Part shown: one piece after another, positions 25,784-34,704 of the stretch | Numbering within the stretch: the stretch's first letter is position 1 | Layout of the letters: each line of letters starts with the position of its first letter | Source of the DNA: an uncultured Aquimarina sp. | Lineage (GTDB): Bacteria; Bacteroidota; Bacteroidia; Flavobacteriales; Flavobacteriaceae | Length of the DNA: 64,000 bases | Reading direction: 5' to 3' | Assembly: GCA_947499005.1 (NCBI GenBank) | Contig: CANMML010000009.1 | Location: forward strand, 62,001 to 126,000 | The notes under the pieces: model-generated | The model's database searches: none | Told to the model about the DNA's origin: nothing | Seen by the model: the letters and a program-made list of their open reading frames with translations, nothing else | Position numbers and translations under genes: made by a program

Positions 25784-28700
25784 CTAAAACCGTTGCCCAA
25801 GTCCGATATTTGTTCTTACAATGTTTAAATCTCTATTCAAGGTTTGTCCATCCATGTCTAGGTCAATATTGTTATATCCAGGTACACCAATTGATCCTAG
25901 AATATCATTAGTATCGTCATTTAAAATCTGTCCATCTTCATTAATGTCACCAGAAATTATAGTGAAATTGTCTCCAACACTAGCCATAGCATTGGTACCA
26001 CCCTCGACAAGATTAGTAGTACTTACAAAGTCTAAAGAAATAGGGGTGTTAGATAACGTTACAGGGTCTGCTGTTATAATACCTAAATGGTTTCTGTGAT
26101 TGATGGTGATGAAAAAATCACCCTGAAATCCAATAAAGTTTAATGGAGAAACACCATCCGTATCTACAATATCTCCATCACGTTGTAATAAAGCGGATCT
26201 TGATTCCATAATAATGCTATTATCGTTAGGATCTCGCAGTTCTACAAAAACCCAATCTACAATGGCATCTGGTCCAGTAGTGTTTTCGAGAGCAATGGTA
26301 TCATTTACTGCAAGTGCATCTTGATATGGACTGATGAAAGGAATTAACAATGAAGTTCTCAAATTATCACGCATCAAAGCGGTTTCGCCAGAGGTTGGAT
26401 TGGTCGCAGCACCCTGTAAAAATACTTTTAGGGATACTATGCCGTCAAAATTCACCTCTGTGATAGACTTAAAACCAACCCACCCTGCATTTTCGTAAGA
26501 TTGAGAAGCTCCTGTAGGGATAAATAAATCGATATTGCTTTCATTTGAAAATGAATCATCATTAGTTCCTACAGCAACACTAGGTCCAGAGGGATTGAAC
26601 GAAGTAACCGAAGTCAAAGGAGTACGATCAAAAGCTAGTTGTGCAATTTGAGTTACTTTGCCAGGGATTACAATCTCTGTAAACTCATTTCTTTCAAAAG
26701 ATCTAAAATTGATACTTTCTAAGCTGTTGGGAAGAGTCACGCTTTCTAAATCATTACTAGAAAAGCAACGTTGCGGTATTTGGGTTATACCTTCTGGGAT
26801 CGCTACATCAGTAAGAGCGTTAGATCGAAATGCAATTTCACCTAATTGTCTTAAGGTGTTTGGAAAGATCACACTTGTTAATCCAGCACTTTCAAAAGCA
26901 CTATTGCCAATGGCAACAACACTAAATGTATTTGTGCCATCAGAAACAGAAGCAGGAATCGTTAAATCAGAGGATGGGGGAGTTCCTCCAACTAGTGTAA
27001 CTTCTCCTGGACTAGTGGAAAAAATTTCATATTCAAGACCATCAACGATAAAATTTGAATCGATTGCTATTCCGTTTATCGAAGAGAAGAACTGATTCCA
27101 ACCAGCTTCTGCATAGGATACTCCGCTACCGTTTGGTATGGTCAACGATTTGTTCTGTAATATTTCTCTAAATGCAGATGAATTTAATACAGGGGGTTGG
27201 GTATTGTTGGAAATTACAGCCGTTAGATTTACAGTATTTCTAAAAGCGGCAGCTTCTATTTCTTGAACGCTTGTTCCAATAGTTACACTAGTTATATTAT
27301 CATCTCTAAAAGCTTCTTGCCCGATTACTGTAACATTAAATATGATATTATTAATGGTAACAGTATCAGGAATAGTAATGTCACCAGATGCATTGTTGCC
27401 GCTAACAAGCTTTGCTGTATTTGGATTTGCCGAAGTTACCTCATAGGTAAATCCATTATCATTGAATCTCGCTTCTAGTCTTGCAACTCCATTCACTAAA
27501 AAAAAGTTGTTGATCCATCCAGCAGCTTCATAAGAGCTTTCACTTCCATCAGGAATATTTAAGATTCGTATGGAAGCTCCTTCGCGAAAAACACTTGAAC
27601 CCAAACTTGGTGCGTTAGCAGCATTAGAGGTAAACGTTACTAATGATCTAGTATTTCTGAAGGCACCATCGTTAATATTTGTAACGCTAGCAGGTATAAC
27701 CACACTAGTAAGGTTATCATTCCTAAAAGCATTATTGCCTATATCGGTTACACTGAATGTAACATTATTAATAGTTACACTACTAGGAATGTTTACAGCT
27801 CCATCAGCACCATTTCCATCAACTAATGATACTTCATTTGGATTTGCAGCAGTTACTCTATAAATGAATCCACCTTCTGTAAATTCTGCTCCTACTCTGG
27901 GAACTCCATTTATCAAAAAGAAGTTTCCTGACCAACCCGCAGCTTCATAAGAACTTTCACTACCATTAGGTATATTTAAGTTTCGGATTTCGGGCCCTTC
28001 GCGAAATACACTTGAACCCAAACTTGGTGCGCTAGCAGCATTAGAAGTAACTGTTACTAATGATCTGTTGTTTCTAAAAGCCTCAGTATTCATAGTAGTG
28101 ATACTAGCAGGTATTACCACGCTGGTGAGATTGTCACTTCTAAAAGCATTAGTACCTATCTCGGTTACATTAAATGTGATATTGTTAACGGTTACACTAC
28201 TAGGAATGTTTATGGCTCCATCAGCATCATTTCCATTAATAAGTGAGACTTCATTGGGATTTGCAGCAATCACGTTATAACTGAATCCCCCTTCTGTAAA
28301 TTGTGCTCCCACTCTAGGAACGCCATTCGTTGAAAAGAAATTGTTGGTCCAACCAGAGGCTCCATAAGAGCTTTCACTGCCATTGGGTACCATTAAGGTT
28401 CGGATTGCAGCTCCTTCACGAAATGCATTTGTAGCCAAGCTTGGTGCATTCGCAGCATTGGATGTAACACTTACTAATGATCTCGTACCTCTAAAGGCAT
28501 CAGCATTAATAGTAGTGATACTAGTAGGTATAACCAAGCTAGTGAGGTCGTTATTCCTAAAAGCCTGACTACCTACTGCAGTTACACTAAATGTAATATT
28601 ATCGTTTGTTACACTACTCGGAATGTTTACAGCTCCTTGTGCATTATTGCCATTACTAAGTGATACTTCATTTGGACTTGTTGAGATAACTCGATAAGTA

Positions 28701-29419
28701 AATCCATCTCCTGCTACAAATTCGGCGACACCAACGTTAATAGTTCCATTTACAGAAAAGAAACCCGTCCATCCAGCCGTTTCATAAGCAGCAGGTTCTG
28801 TAGTGTTAGGTACAGTTAAAGCAATCCTTCTTCTTATATCCCCAAAAGGATCCCTAATACCTGAAATTACAGCAGGATTAGTATTATTAGAAATAACTTC
28901 AACTAAGTTTGGATTACCTCTAAAAACATCTCTTTCAATGGTACTTACTGAATTTCCTAGACGAACACTTGTCAATTGATTATCACCAAAAGCAAATATT
29001 TGTAATGTGGTTACCGAGTCAGGGATTACAATACTTGTCAGTTGATTCCCTCTAAAAGCATCATTACCAATAGTGATTACCGAATTGGGTATCGTAACAT
29101 TTGTCAATTGATTATCGCGAAACGCACTTCTACCAATCAGCGTTACTGAATTGGGTATACTAACACTGGTTACACCATCATTTCTAAAAGCATCGTTAAC
29201 AATGGTAGTTACTGTAAAGTCAGTTCCGTTATTAGTAACGGTATTAGGAATGATTAAAGGATTTGTAAAGGTTCCACCTGTAACTTCTACTTCATTCGGG
29301 TTGGTAGAAATTATATTGTAATTCAATCCATCAACGGTAAAAGTTTGCCCAAAACCTATACTCGAAACCAGCAGGAGTAGAAGTAGGAGAAATAGATTTT
29401 TTAGCCGTTTTGTTTTCAT
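25784..29419 (-). CDS. BspA-like LRR surface protein with dockerin-like C-terminus
   Basis: A 1211-residue exported protein. After a signal peptide (1-25) come six modules of about 135-200 residues, each with a beta-rich header (YRVxxANPNEVSLxxG) and LRR_5/BspA-type repeats (IG--AFR---LTSVVIP-SVT-I). Modules 2-4 are near identical with a period of exactly 139 residues. A C-terminal domain (about 990-1130, LQGAATNP...LMRDNLR..., SALLQRDGDIVD, INHRNHLGIIT) is typical of flavobacterial large surface proteins. The last 56 residues hold two DxNxDG/DxDMDG calcium-type loops like a dockerin and end in GLGQRF. No type A T9SS domain is visible. Function: adhesion or matrix binding is inferred. Confidence 0.85.
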   Translation of the reverse strand: MKTKRLKNLFLLLLLLLVSSIGFGQTFTVDGLNYNIISTNPNEVEVTGGTFTNPLIIPNTVTNNGTDFTVTTIVNDAFRNDGVTSVSIPNSVTLIGRSAFRDNQLTNVTIPNSVITIGNDAFRGNQLTSIVIPDSVTTLQIFAFGDNQLTSVRLGNSVSTIERDVFRGNPNLVEVISNNTNPAVISGIRDPFGDIRRRIALTVPNTTEPAAYETAGWTGFFSVNGTINVGVAEFVAGDGFTYRVISTSPNEVSLSNGNNAQGAVNIPSSVTNDNITFSVTAVGSQAFRNNDLTSLVIPTSITTINADAFRGTRSLVSVTSNAANAPSLATNAFREGAAIRTLMVPNGSESSYGASGWTNNFFSTNGVPRVGAQFTEGGFSYNVIAANPNEVSLINGNDADGAINIPSSVTVNNITFNVTEIGTNAFRSDNLTSVVIPASITTMNTEAFRNNRSLVTVTSNAASAPSLGSSVFREGPEIRNLNIPNGSESSYEAAGWSGNFFLINGVPRVGAEFTEGGFIYRVTAANPNEVSLVDGNGADGAVNIPSSVTINNVTFSVTDIGNNAFRNDNLTSVVIPASVTNINDGAFRNTRSLVTFTSNAANAPSLGSSVFREGASIRILNIPDGSESSYEAAGWINNFFLVNGVARLEARFNDNGFTYEVTSANPNTAKLVSGNNASGDITIPDTVTINNIIFNVTVIGQEAFRDDNITSVTIGTSVQEIEAAAFRNTVNLTAVISNNTQPPVLNSSAFREILQNKSLTIPNGSGVSYAEAGWNQFFSSINGIAIDSNFIVDGLEYEIFSTSPGEVTLVGGTPPSSDLTIPASVSDGTNTFSVVAIGNSAFESAGLTSVIFPNTLRQLGEIAFRSNALTDVAIPEGITQIPQRCFSSNDLESVTLPNSLESINFRSFERNEFTEIVIPGKVTQIAQLAFDRTPLTSVTSFNPSGPSVAVGTNDDSFSNESNIDLFIPTGASQSYENAGWVGFKSITEVNFDGIVSLKVFLQGAATNPTSGETALMRDNLRTSLLIPFISPYQDALAVNDTIALENTTGPDAIVDWVFVELRDPNDNSIIMESRSALLQRDGDIVDTDGVSPLNFIGFQGDFFITINHRNHLGIITADPVTLSNTPISLDFVSTTNLVEGGTNAMASVGDNFTIISGDINEDGQILNDDTNDILGSIGVPGYNNIDLDMDGQTLNRDLNIVRTNIGLGQRF
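27450..28700 (-). repeat. Three tandem 417-bp coding repeats
   Basis: The text CCTTCGCGAAA-ACACTTG recurs at 27579, 27996 and 28413 (two intervals of 417 bp). The units encode 139-residue LRR modules and are similar enough for recombination to change copy number. Confidence 0.85.
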
Positions 29420-29464
29420 TTCAATTTAGTTTTAGTTGAAAATGTTTGTTTCGTTTTGTTAGGA

Positions 29465-29545
29465 CAATAGTACTTTGAATCTCTCGCGTGTACTATAAAT
29501 ACTATATGAGGGAGATAAATCGGTTGGTAAAAGGGAAAAAATGAG
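29465..29545 (-). promoter_or_regulatory. Three-part promoter of the 1211-residue LRR gene
   Basis: In gene direction: CTCATTTTTTCCC (29545-29533), 29 nt, AGTATTTATAGTACACG (29503-29487), 14 nt, -7 box TACTATTG (29472-29465), about 45 nt to the ATG at 29419. The same parts with the same spacings occur at 32182-32263 and 34374-34455. Confidence 0.8.
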
Positions 29546-29650
29546 GTTGAAAATTTAGGTTCTTCGTTATCAGTTTTCCGTTTCCTATATTGCTTCCTGA
29601 GTCTCTGACTCCTGTTTCTTTGTTCTTCGTTCTTTACTCTAGTCTCTATT

Positions 29651-32137
29651 TTAAAACCGTTGCCCAAGACCAATATTTGTTCTAACTATGTTTAAATCTC
29701 TATTTAAGGTTTGTCCATCCATATCTAGGTCAATATTGTTATAGCCAGGTACACCGATTGACCCTAGAATATCATTAGTATCATCATTTAAAATCTGTCC
29801 ATCTTCATTAGTATCACCCGATATCATGGTGAAACCTTCGCCAATGACAGCCATCGCATTTTCACCACCCTCAACAAGATCAGTAGTACTCACAAAGTCT
29901 AAAAGGGTAGTGGTGCTGGATAATGATATAGGGTTAGCAGTAATTATACCTAAGTGATTACGATGATTGATGGTTATAAAATAGTCTCCAGGGGTAATAG
30001 CAAAACTTAGGATTGTGCCATCTATATTTACAATATCACCATCGCGTTGTAACAAAGCCGATTTACTGGCAACCACAATAGTGCTATCATTAGCATCACG
30101 AAGCTCTATGAATACCCAATCGACACAGTCATTTTCTGGATTTAAGTTTTGTTGACCATCCATAATTTCTCCTACAGTAGCACTATCACTATATGGGCTA
30201 GTTGTTGGTATTAAATTAGCTACACGAAGATCATCTCGCATTAAAGTAGTTTCCCCTTGATTAGGGTTGATGGTTGCGCCTTGCAAGAATACTCTAGGTG
30301 TTAAGCTTACAGCTAAGGAAATCTCAGTAATCGATTTAAAACCTGACCAACCACCATTTAGATAAGCATCTACACTTCCTATGGGCACTTTTAGGTCGGT
30401 ATTTTCTCGATTACGAAGATTTTCACGAACAAGGATAGGCGGATTAGGATTAAAAGAAATGATTTCTCCTATTTCACTATTCCCGAAAACATCCCTTTGC
30501 AAGCTTTCAATAGTATTAGGAAGTGTTATGCGATTAAAGTTGGTGTTTTGAAAAGTGGGTTCTGCGATTGAAGAGACTTGGAATGTAGTACCTAAATTAT
30601 TTACTAATTCAGGAATCACTAAGTTATCGGTTACGGTTCCTCCAGTAAATTCAACTCGGTTGGGGTTATTTCCTATCGTTCTGTAATTAAATCCATCTAC
30701 TGTAAAAGTGATACCAATATTGGGCGTGTTATTTATACTAAAAAAACCATTCCACCCTCCATTTATATACCCTTCTTCACTACCTGTAGGTACCGTTACT
30801 TTCACAGTACTTTTGTTTCGGAAATTATCACGAACTAGTATAGGCGGATTAGGATTCAAAGAAATGATTTCACCTATTTCGCCAGCTCGAAAAGCATTTC
30901 TTTGTATACTTTCAATTGTATTGGGAAGGGTTATACTATTAAAGTCAGTGTTTTGAAGAGTTTGTTCTGCAATTCTAGTGACTTGAAATGTAGTGCCTAA
31001 ATTAGTTACTGATTCAGGTATAACTAAGTTATTGGTTACAGTTCCTCCAGTAAATTCAACTCGGTTGGGGTTATTTCCTATCGTTCTGTAATTGAATCCA
31101 TCTACACTAAAGCGTACTCCAATATTAGGGGTGTTATTTATACTAAAAAAACCATTCCATCCCCCATTTATATATCCTTCTTCACTACCTGGGGGTACCG
31201 TTACTTGAATGTTATTTTTGTTATCAAAATTATCTCTAACTAGAGTAGGTGGGTTAGGATTCAAAGAAATAATCTCCCCTATTTCACCAGTTCGAAAAGC
31301 ATTTCTTTGTATACTTTCAATCGTATTAGGAAGTGTTATACTATTAAAGTCAGTGTTTCGAAAAGCGTTTTGACCAATGCCATTGACTTGAAAGGTGATG
31401 CCTTTTATAATAGTTGATGCAGGGATGATTAAATTTTGGACAATGGTTCCTCCTCTAACCTCTACCGTATTGGGGTTAAAATTTGTAGTACGGTAATTAA
31501 TACCATCAACTGTAAAATCTCCACCAGTACTTGTTAAGTTTCCATTAATGCTAAAGAAATTCCACCCATTTGCCACATAGGTTGCTTCACTTCCGTTAGG
31601 TACAATAAGATCCAGCGTATTTGGTCTTTGAAAAGCAGAAAAAGCAGGTTCAAGGACAGGTGGGTTAATACTATTGGAGGTAACGGTATTCAAAGGATTT
31701 CCCGCAAAAGAAAGAGTACCTAAATTAGTTATACTACTCGGGAGTGTAATATTAGTGAGATCATTATCTCTAAACGCTGAGCTTCCTATCACACTTATCC
31801 CCTCAGAAAGATTAAGGTCACTTATATTATTATTAAAAAAAGCAAAGGTATTTATTCGTATTACAGTATTGGGTATAGTAACGGATGTAATTTCATTACT
31901 ACCAAAGGAATTACTACCTAATTCAGTAACACTATAAGTTTCATTTTGGAAAGTTATACTAGATGGAATTACGATCACTCCACTATTTGTATTATCAGTA
32001 ATCCTAACCGTATTTGGGTTTTCTCCTGTTACTGAAAAGCTAAATCCGTCGACTGTAAATGTTTGAGCAAAGCTTACCATAGAAGCCAACAAAAACATAA
32101 ATTGGAAGATTCGATTTTTAAGTTGTTTTGTTTTCAT
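29651..32137 (-). CDS. BspA-like LRR surface protein with dockerin-like C-terminus, second copy
   Basis: An 828-residue exported protein, paralogue of the 1211-residue neighbour. A signal peptide (1-25) is followed by one divergent LRR_5 module (26-205), then three modules of 135 residues (YRTIGNNPNRVEFTGG..., LPNTIESIQRNAFR, LVRDNF, GWNGFFSINN). A C-terminal domain (about 605-750; FLQGATINP, LMRDDLRVANLIP, SALLQRDGDIVN, INHRNHLGIIT) is shared with the neighbour, and the last 55 residues, with the dockerin-like loops GDTNEDG and DLDMDG, are identical apart from one residue. The 230-bp gap after the gene holds only heptamer-like repeats and the next promoter. Confidence 0.85.
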   Translation of the reverse strand: MKTKQLKNRIFQFMFLLASMVSFAQTFTVDGFSFSVTGENPNTVRITDNTNSGVIVIPSSITFQNETYSVTELGSNSFGSNEITSVTIPNTVIRINTFAFFNNNISDLNLSEGISVIGSSAFRDNDLTNITLPSSITNLGTLSFAGNPLNTVTSNSINPPVLEPAFSAFQRPNTLDLIVPNGSEATYVANGWNFFSINGNLTSTGGDFTVDGINYRTTNFNPNTVEVRGGTIVQNLIIPASTIIKGITFQVNGIGQNAFRNTDFNSITLPNTIESIQRNAFRTGEIGEIISLNPNPPTLVRDNFDNKNNIQVTVPPGSEEGYINGGWNGFFSINNTPNIGVRFSVDGFNYRTIGNNPNRVEFTGGTVTNNLVIPESVTNLGTTFQVTRIAEQTLQNTDFNSITLPNTIESIQRNAFRAGEIGEIISLNPNPPILVRDNFRNKSTVKVTVPTGSEEGYINGGWNGFFSINNTPNIGITFTVDGFNYRTIGNNPNRVEFTGGTVTDNLVIPELVNNLGTTFQVSSIAEPTFQNTNFNRITLPNTIESLQRDVFGNSEIGEIISFNPNPPILVRENLRNRENTDLKVPIGSVDAYLNGGWSGFKSITEISLAVSLTPRVFLQGATINPNQGETTLMRDDLRVANLIPTTSPYSDSATVGEIMDGQQNLNPENDCVDWVFIELRDANDSTIVVASKSALLQRDGDIVNIDGTILSFAITPGDYFITINHRNHLGIITANPISLSSTTTLLDFVSTTDLVEGGENAMAVIGEGFTMISGDTNEDGQILNDDTNDILGSIGVPGYNNIDLDMDGQTLNRDLNIVRTNIGLGQRF
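30640..31450 (-). repeat. Tandem 405-bp coding repeats
   Basis: The text AAAAAAACCATTCCA-CC occurs at 30740 and 31145, 405 bp apart, within the modules encoding GWNGFFSINN. The repeats are highly similar, implying recent duplication or gene conversion. Confidence 0.8.
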
Positions 32138-32181
32138 TTCGAATTAGGTTAATGTGAAAAGTTCGTTTTGTTTTGTTATTG

Positions 32182-32263
32182 CAATAGTAGGTTCATCTTC
32201 TCGCGTATACTATAAATACTGTGTTAGCAAGAGGTTTTGGGGTGTGAAAGGGAAAAAAATGAG
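32182..32263 (-). promoter_or_regulatory. Three-part promoter of the 828-residue LRR gene
   Basis: In gene direction: CTCATTTTTTTCCC (32263-32250), 29 nt, AGTATTTATAGTATACG (32220-32204), 14 nt, -7 box TACTATTG (32189-32182), 44 nt to the ATG at 32137. Confidence 0.8.
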
Positions 32264-32280
32264 TTGAAAAAAGGGGAGTT

Positions 32281-32335
32281 CATTGTCATTGGTTGTCAGT
32301 TATCAGTTGTCGGTTGTCGGTTGTCGGAAGGTTCA
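32281..32335. repeat. GTTGTCA/GTTGTCG heptamer run
   Basis: GTTGTCA, GTTATCA and three GTTGTCG copies in a row (about 32293-32328) repeat the unit seen at 20640. No gene is present from 32264 to 33276 besides this run and the elements listed separately. Confidence 0.65.
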
Positions 32336-32834
32336 TAGTTCTTGGTTTATAGCTTTTAGAAGTATTTATCTATATTCTCACTCCTCATCCCGATGGCTAT
32401 CAGGACATACATCTAAACAATAGATATATTCACAAAAATATTTGGGTATTAAGCCAGCAGGATAGCCCGATAGGACAAAGATGTAAGCGGGTAGGACATT
32501 TTGAATAATGTCTTGTAGGAATTCTTAATAAGTCCCTTATTTAAAGGGTAATGGCGAGTTGTATTAAGAAAACTTTAAGCCCAATCATCAGAAATGAAAC
32601 TGTTTTAAAGGCATGTACTTCGGTGAAACGCTTTTTTGTAGGATTAATGTTTGTGTTATCGTAGAGATTCTGATATAAAGGATACATCTTTATAAGTGCG
32701 ATTCTGAAATTGCGTATATCAATTTACATTTCAAATGATCGAAATAATTAGATCCTCATAATTGATCTAATACCCATATAGACATAGGCTAAACCCATAG
32801 AACAAGTAGCTCTAGGTAGTAAAAAAGTACTACA

Positions 32835-32876
32835 ACCCCTTACCGGAAGTGAAAATACCCCATTGATGTAAGGGGT
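32835..32876. repeat. Hairpin with ACCCCTTAC/GTAAGGGGT arms
   Basis: A 9-bp perfect inverted repeat spans 42 bp; the right arm is followed by TTTA. Together with the two 60-bp elements downstream it forms a GGGG/CCCC-rich block in the 1.1-kb gap between the LRR gene and the AraC gene. Confidence 0.5.
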
Positions 32877-32891
32877 TTTATAGCAAAGTAT

Positions 32892-32951
32892 AAGGGGAGT
32901 ACCCCTTGATAACATAGGGTATTTTTATTTTGTATATGGGGTATCCCCCTT
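32892..32951. repeat. 60-bp GGGG/CCCC element, copy A
   Basis: Starts AAGGGGAGTACCCCTT and ends ATGGGGTATCCCCCTTG; the ends form an imperfect inverted repeat, and an internal GGGTATT lies between. Copy B is at 33022-33080 with the same layout. Neither copy is coding. Confidence 0.6.
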
Positions 32952-33021
32952 GTATTTAGAGGTAAGAAGTACTTATTTAAATGATAAAACTACTTCGGTA
33001 ATGAGTTATTAGTAGTTTTGG

Positions 33022-33080
33022 AAGGGGTGTACCCCTTAACGGTATGGGGTATTAGTTTTTAATTTGGGCGAACCCCCTTG
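33022..33080. repeat. 60-bp GGGG/CCCC element, copy B
   Basis: Starts AAGGGGTGTACCCCTT, has ATGGGGTATT in the middle and ends GGGCGAACCCCCTTG. It aligns with copy A over its whole length but differs at many positions. Confidence 0.6.
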
Positions 33081-33276
33081 CTTTTATGTGAAGACTTTAG
33101 TGTTTTGTATGCTTTTTGATTAACTCCGCCAAAGGGTGTTATATACCAAGGTGTGCCTTGAAATTTAAATGGCTTAAAGCTTATTGCCTATAGCTTAGAG
33201 CCATTTTAAGATGAAGAGAAAACTTCAGTTGACTTAAGTCGAAATCAAAATCCTTCGAGCTTCTTTAGAAAGTAAT

Positions 33277-34353
33277 TTAGTTCTTCGAAAAAACAATAGT
33301 AGAAGGTAAAGCTCCATTTACGGTTTCAAAGGCTTTAGAAAATTTACTGCGGCTGTCATACCCAAATAATTGTGCTACTTCTTTTACTTGATATGCACCA
33401 CTTTCCAATAATTCTTTTGCGATATGCATTTGCTTCTGTCTGAAATAGGAAAAAATTCCCATGCCATAAGCGGCTTTAAAATCACTCTTTAGTTTGGTGG
33501 GTGAGACGGAGAATTTTTCACTCAATAATTCAATCCCCATAAACTTGTTTTGAATATTTTCTGAAAGATAGAATTCAACCTTATTTACACGAAGGATGTC
33601 TTTTTTGTTGAGGGTTGCATAATTTTTAAAGATATTTTGGGGGTCGTAGGTTCTGATAAATGTAGAAATCAATTCCAGTGTTTTTAGTTTTAACTGTAAT
33701 GGATTTTGAGATCCCTCTTCAATCAAAGTCTGTTGAAGCGCTTTTGCCATATTGGATAATTCTATGGCATTATCAGGCCAAACCACGAATTCTTCGTTAC
33801 TTTCAAAAAAGGATTTTACCTTGGAAGTATGGTAAGCACGATCACTTTTGATAAAGTCATTTAACCATTTTTTATTGAAGTAAATAAGTATGCTATCTGC
33901 ACTCGAATTTTTAGCATAAGTCGTAAAGGATAAAAATTCAGGTTTGGTCAAAATCCATTTTTTATTCGAAAAAGCCAAAGACTTCATGGTAATGCTAGTC
34001 TCTTTTGACGCATTTGAAAAAGTATTAAAACTTAACGTATAATAATCATTAGGGACTTCTTCGTTAATCACTTGGTGATAGCATACATTCACCTTTAATT
34101 CCATTTTGGCGTCCATAAGCGCTAGTCCATCTTCCAAAAAAGCGAATTGTACTCTTGCCTTATTAAAGGGAGAATCAGTCGTAACGACATTTTTGGCTTC
34201 ATCGAATTTGCAAAACAGCATTTTTTTAAAACTCTCCATCATCAACCTAGGGGAATTTGCTACATAATTCAAATGATAAAATCCATCACTATATTTAAAG
34301 AAAAGATGTTGATTCTTTTTAAACCATTTATTGATAATTCTAGCTATTGACAT
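33277..34353 (-). CDS. AraC-family transcriptional regulator
   Basis: A 358-residue regulator. The N-terminal 250 residues are an unrecognised ligand- or dimerisation-type region. The C-terminal 100 residues are an AraC HTH pair: KVEFYLSENIQNKFMGIELLSEKFSVSPTKLKSDFKAAYGMGIFSYFRQKQM, then AKELLESGAYQVKEVAQLFGYDSRSKFSKAFETVNGALPS. Its promoter (34374-34455) has the same three-part architecture as both LRR genes, so it may control them and itself; that is inference. The gene is separated from the LRR genes by 1.1 kb of non-coding DNA. Confidence 0.9.
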   Translation of the reverse strand: MSIARIINKWFKKNQHLFFKYSDGFYHLNYVANSPRLMMESFKKMLFCKFDEAKNVVTTDSPFNKARVQFAFLEDGLALMDAKMELKVNVCYHQVINEEVPNDYYTLSFNTFSNASKETSITMKSLAFSNKKWILTKPEFLSFTTYAKNSSADSILIYFNKKWLNDFIKSDRAYHTSKVKSFFESNEEFVVWPDNAIELSNMAKALQQTLIEEGSQNPLQLKLKTLELISTFIRTYDPQNIFKNYATLNKKDILRVNKVEFYLSENIQNKFMGIELLSEKFSVSPTKLKSDFKAAYGMGIFSYFRQKQMHIAKELLESGAYQVKEVAQLFGYDSRSKFSKAFETVNGALPSTIVFSKN

Positions 34354-34373
34354 ATATCTGTTATTTCTAATAG

Positions 34374-34455
34374 CAATATTAAAGGCAACAAATTCCGTAT
34401 ACTATAAATACTAGTCGAGTAGGTGTAAAGTGGAGGTAAAGAGGAAAAAAATGAG
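34374..34455 (-). promoter_or_regulatory. Three-part promoter of the AraC gene
   Basis: In gene direction: CTCATTTTTTTCCT (34455-34442), 29 nt, AGTATTTATAGTATACG (34412-34396), 14 nt, -7 box TAATATTG (34381-34374), 20 nt to the ATG at 34353. Spacings match those of both LRR genes exactly. Further GAGGTAAAG and GAGGTGAAA-like copies on the plus strand lie 20 bp apart (34433 and 34453). Confidence 0.8.
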
Positions 34456-34506
34456 GTGAAAAAATGAGATGTTTTCGGAATCTATGTGTTATTGGATCGA
34501 TATTTT

Positions 34507-34636
34507 CAAGTTGACTGTCATTCCCTGGATTCTGATAAGAATCATAAGGGAATCTCTAGATGAATAGTATAAATAAATCAATTAGTATTTACTAATTCTT
34601 CTGTGAGGCGGATTTCCGACTCTGCGAGAATGACGT
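34507..34636. repeat. REP-like GTCATTCCC element
   Basis: Begins TGTCATTCCCTGGATTCTG and ends TCTGCGAGAATGACG, the outward pattern of dispersed intergenic elements seen also at 24400 and 25565. The rest of the gap between 34456 and 34704 holds only the hairpin at 34644. Confidence 0.5.
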
Positions 34637-34643
34637 TATATTA

Positions 34644-34687
34644 TATACCCATTGTACATTTTAGGAAAAGAATATACAATGGGTATA
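34644..34687 (-). terminator. Hairpin at the end of the large-protein pair
   Basis: A 13-bp perfect stem TATACCCATTGTA/TACAATGGGTATA with an 18-nt loop lies 18 bp after the stop codon at 34705. No long T run follows on the minus strand, so it may be an mRNA-end structure. Confidence 0.55.
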
Positions 34688-34704
34688 AAAAGAACTAGCA
34701 CTTT

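Noticed and set aside
29416..29673. 85-codon minus-strand ORF overlapping both LRR genes
   Set aside because: It reads through heptamer-like repeats and the three-part promoter and overlaps the ends of the real genes.
32264..33276. Hidden protein genes in the 1.1-kb gap before the AraC gene
   Set aside because: No convincing open frame or family motif was found on either strand; only repeats and hairpins are present.
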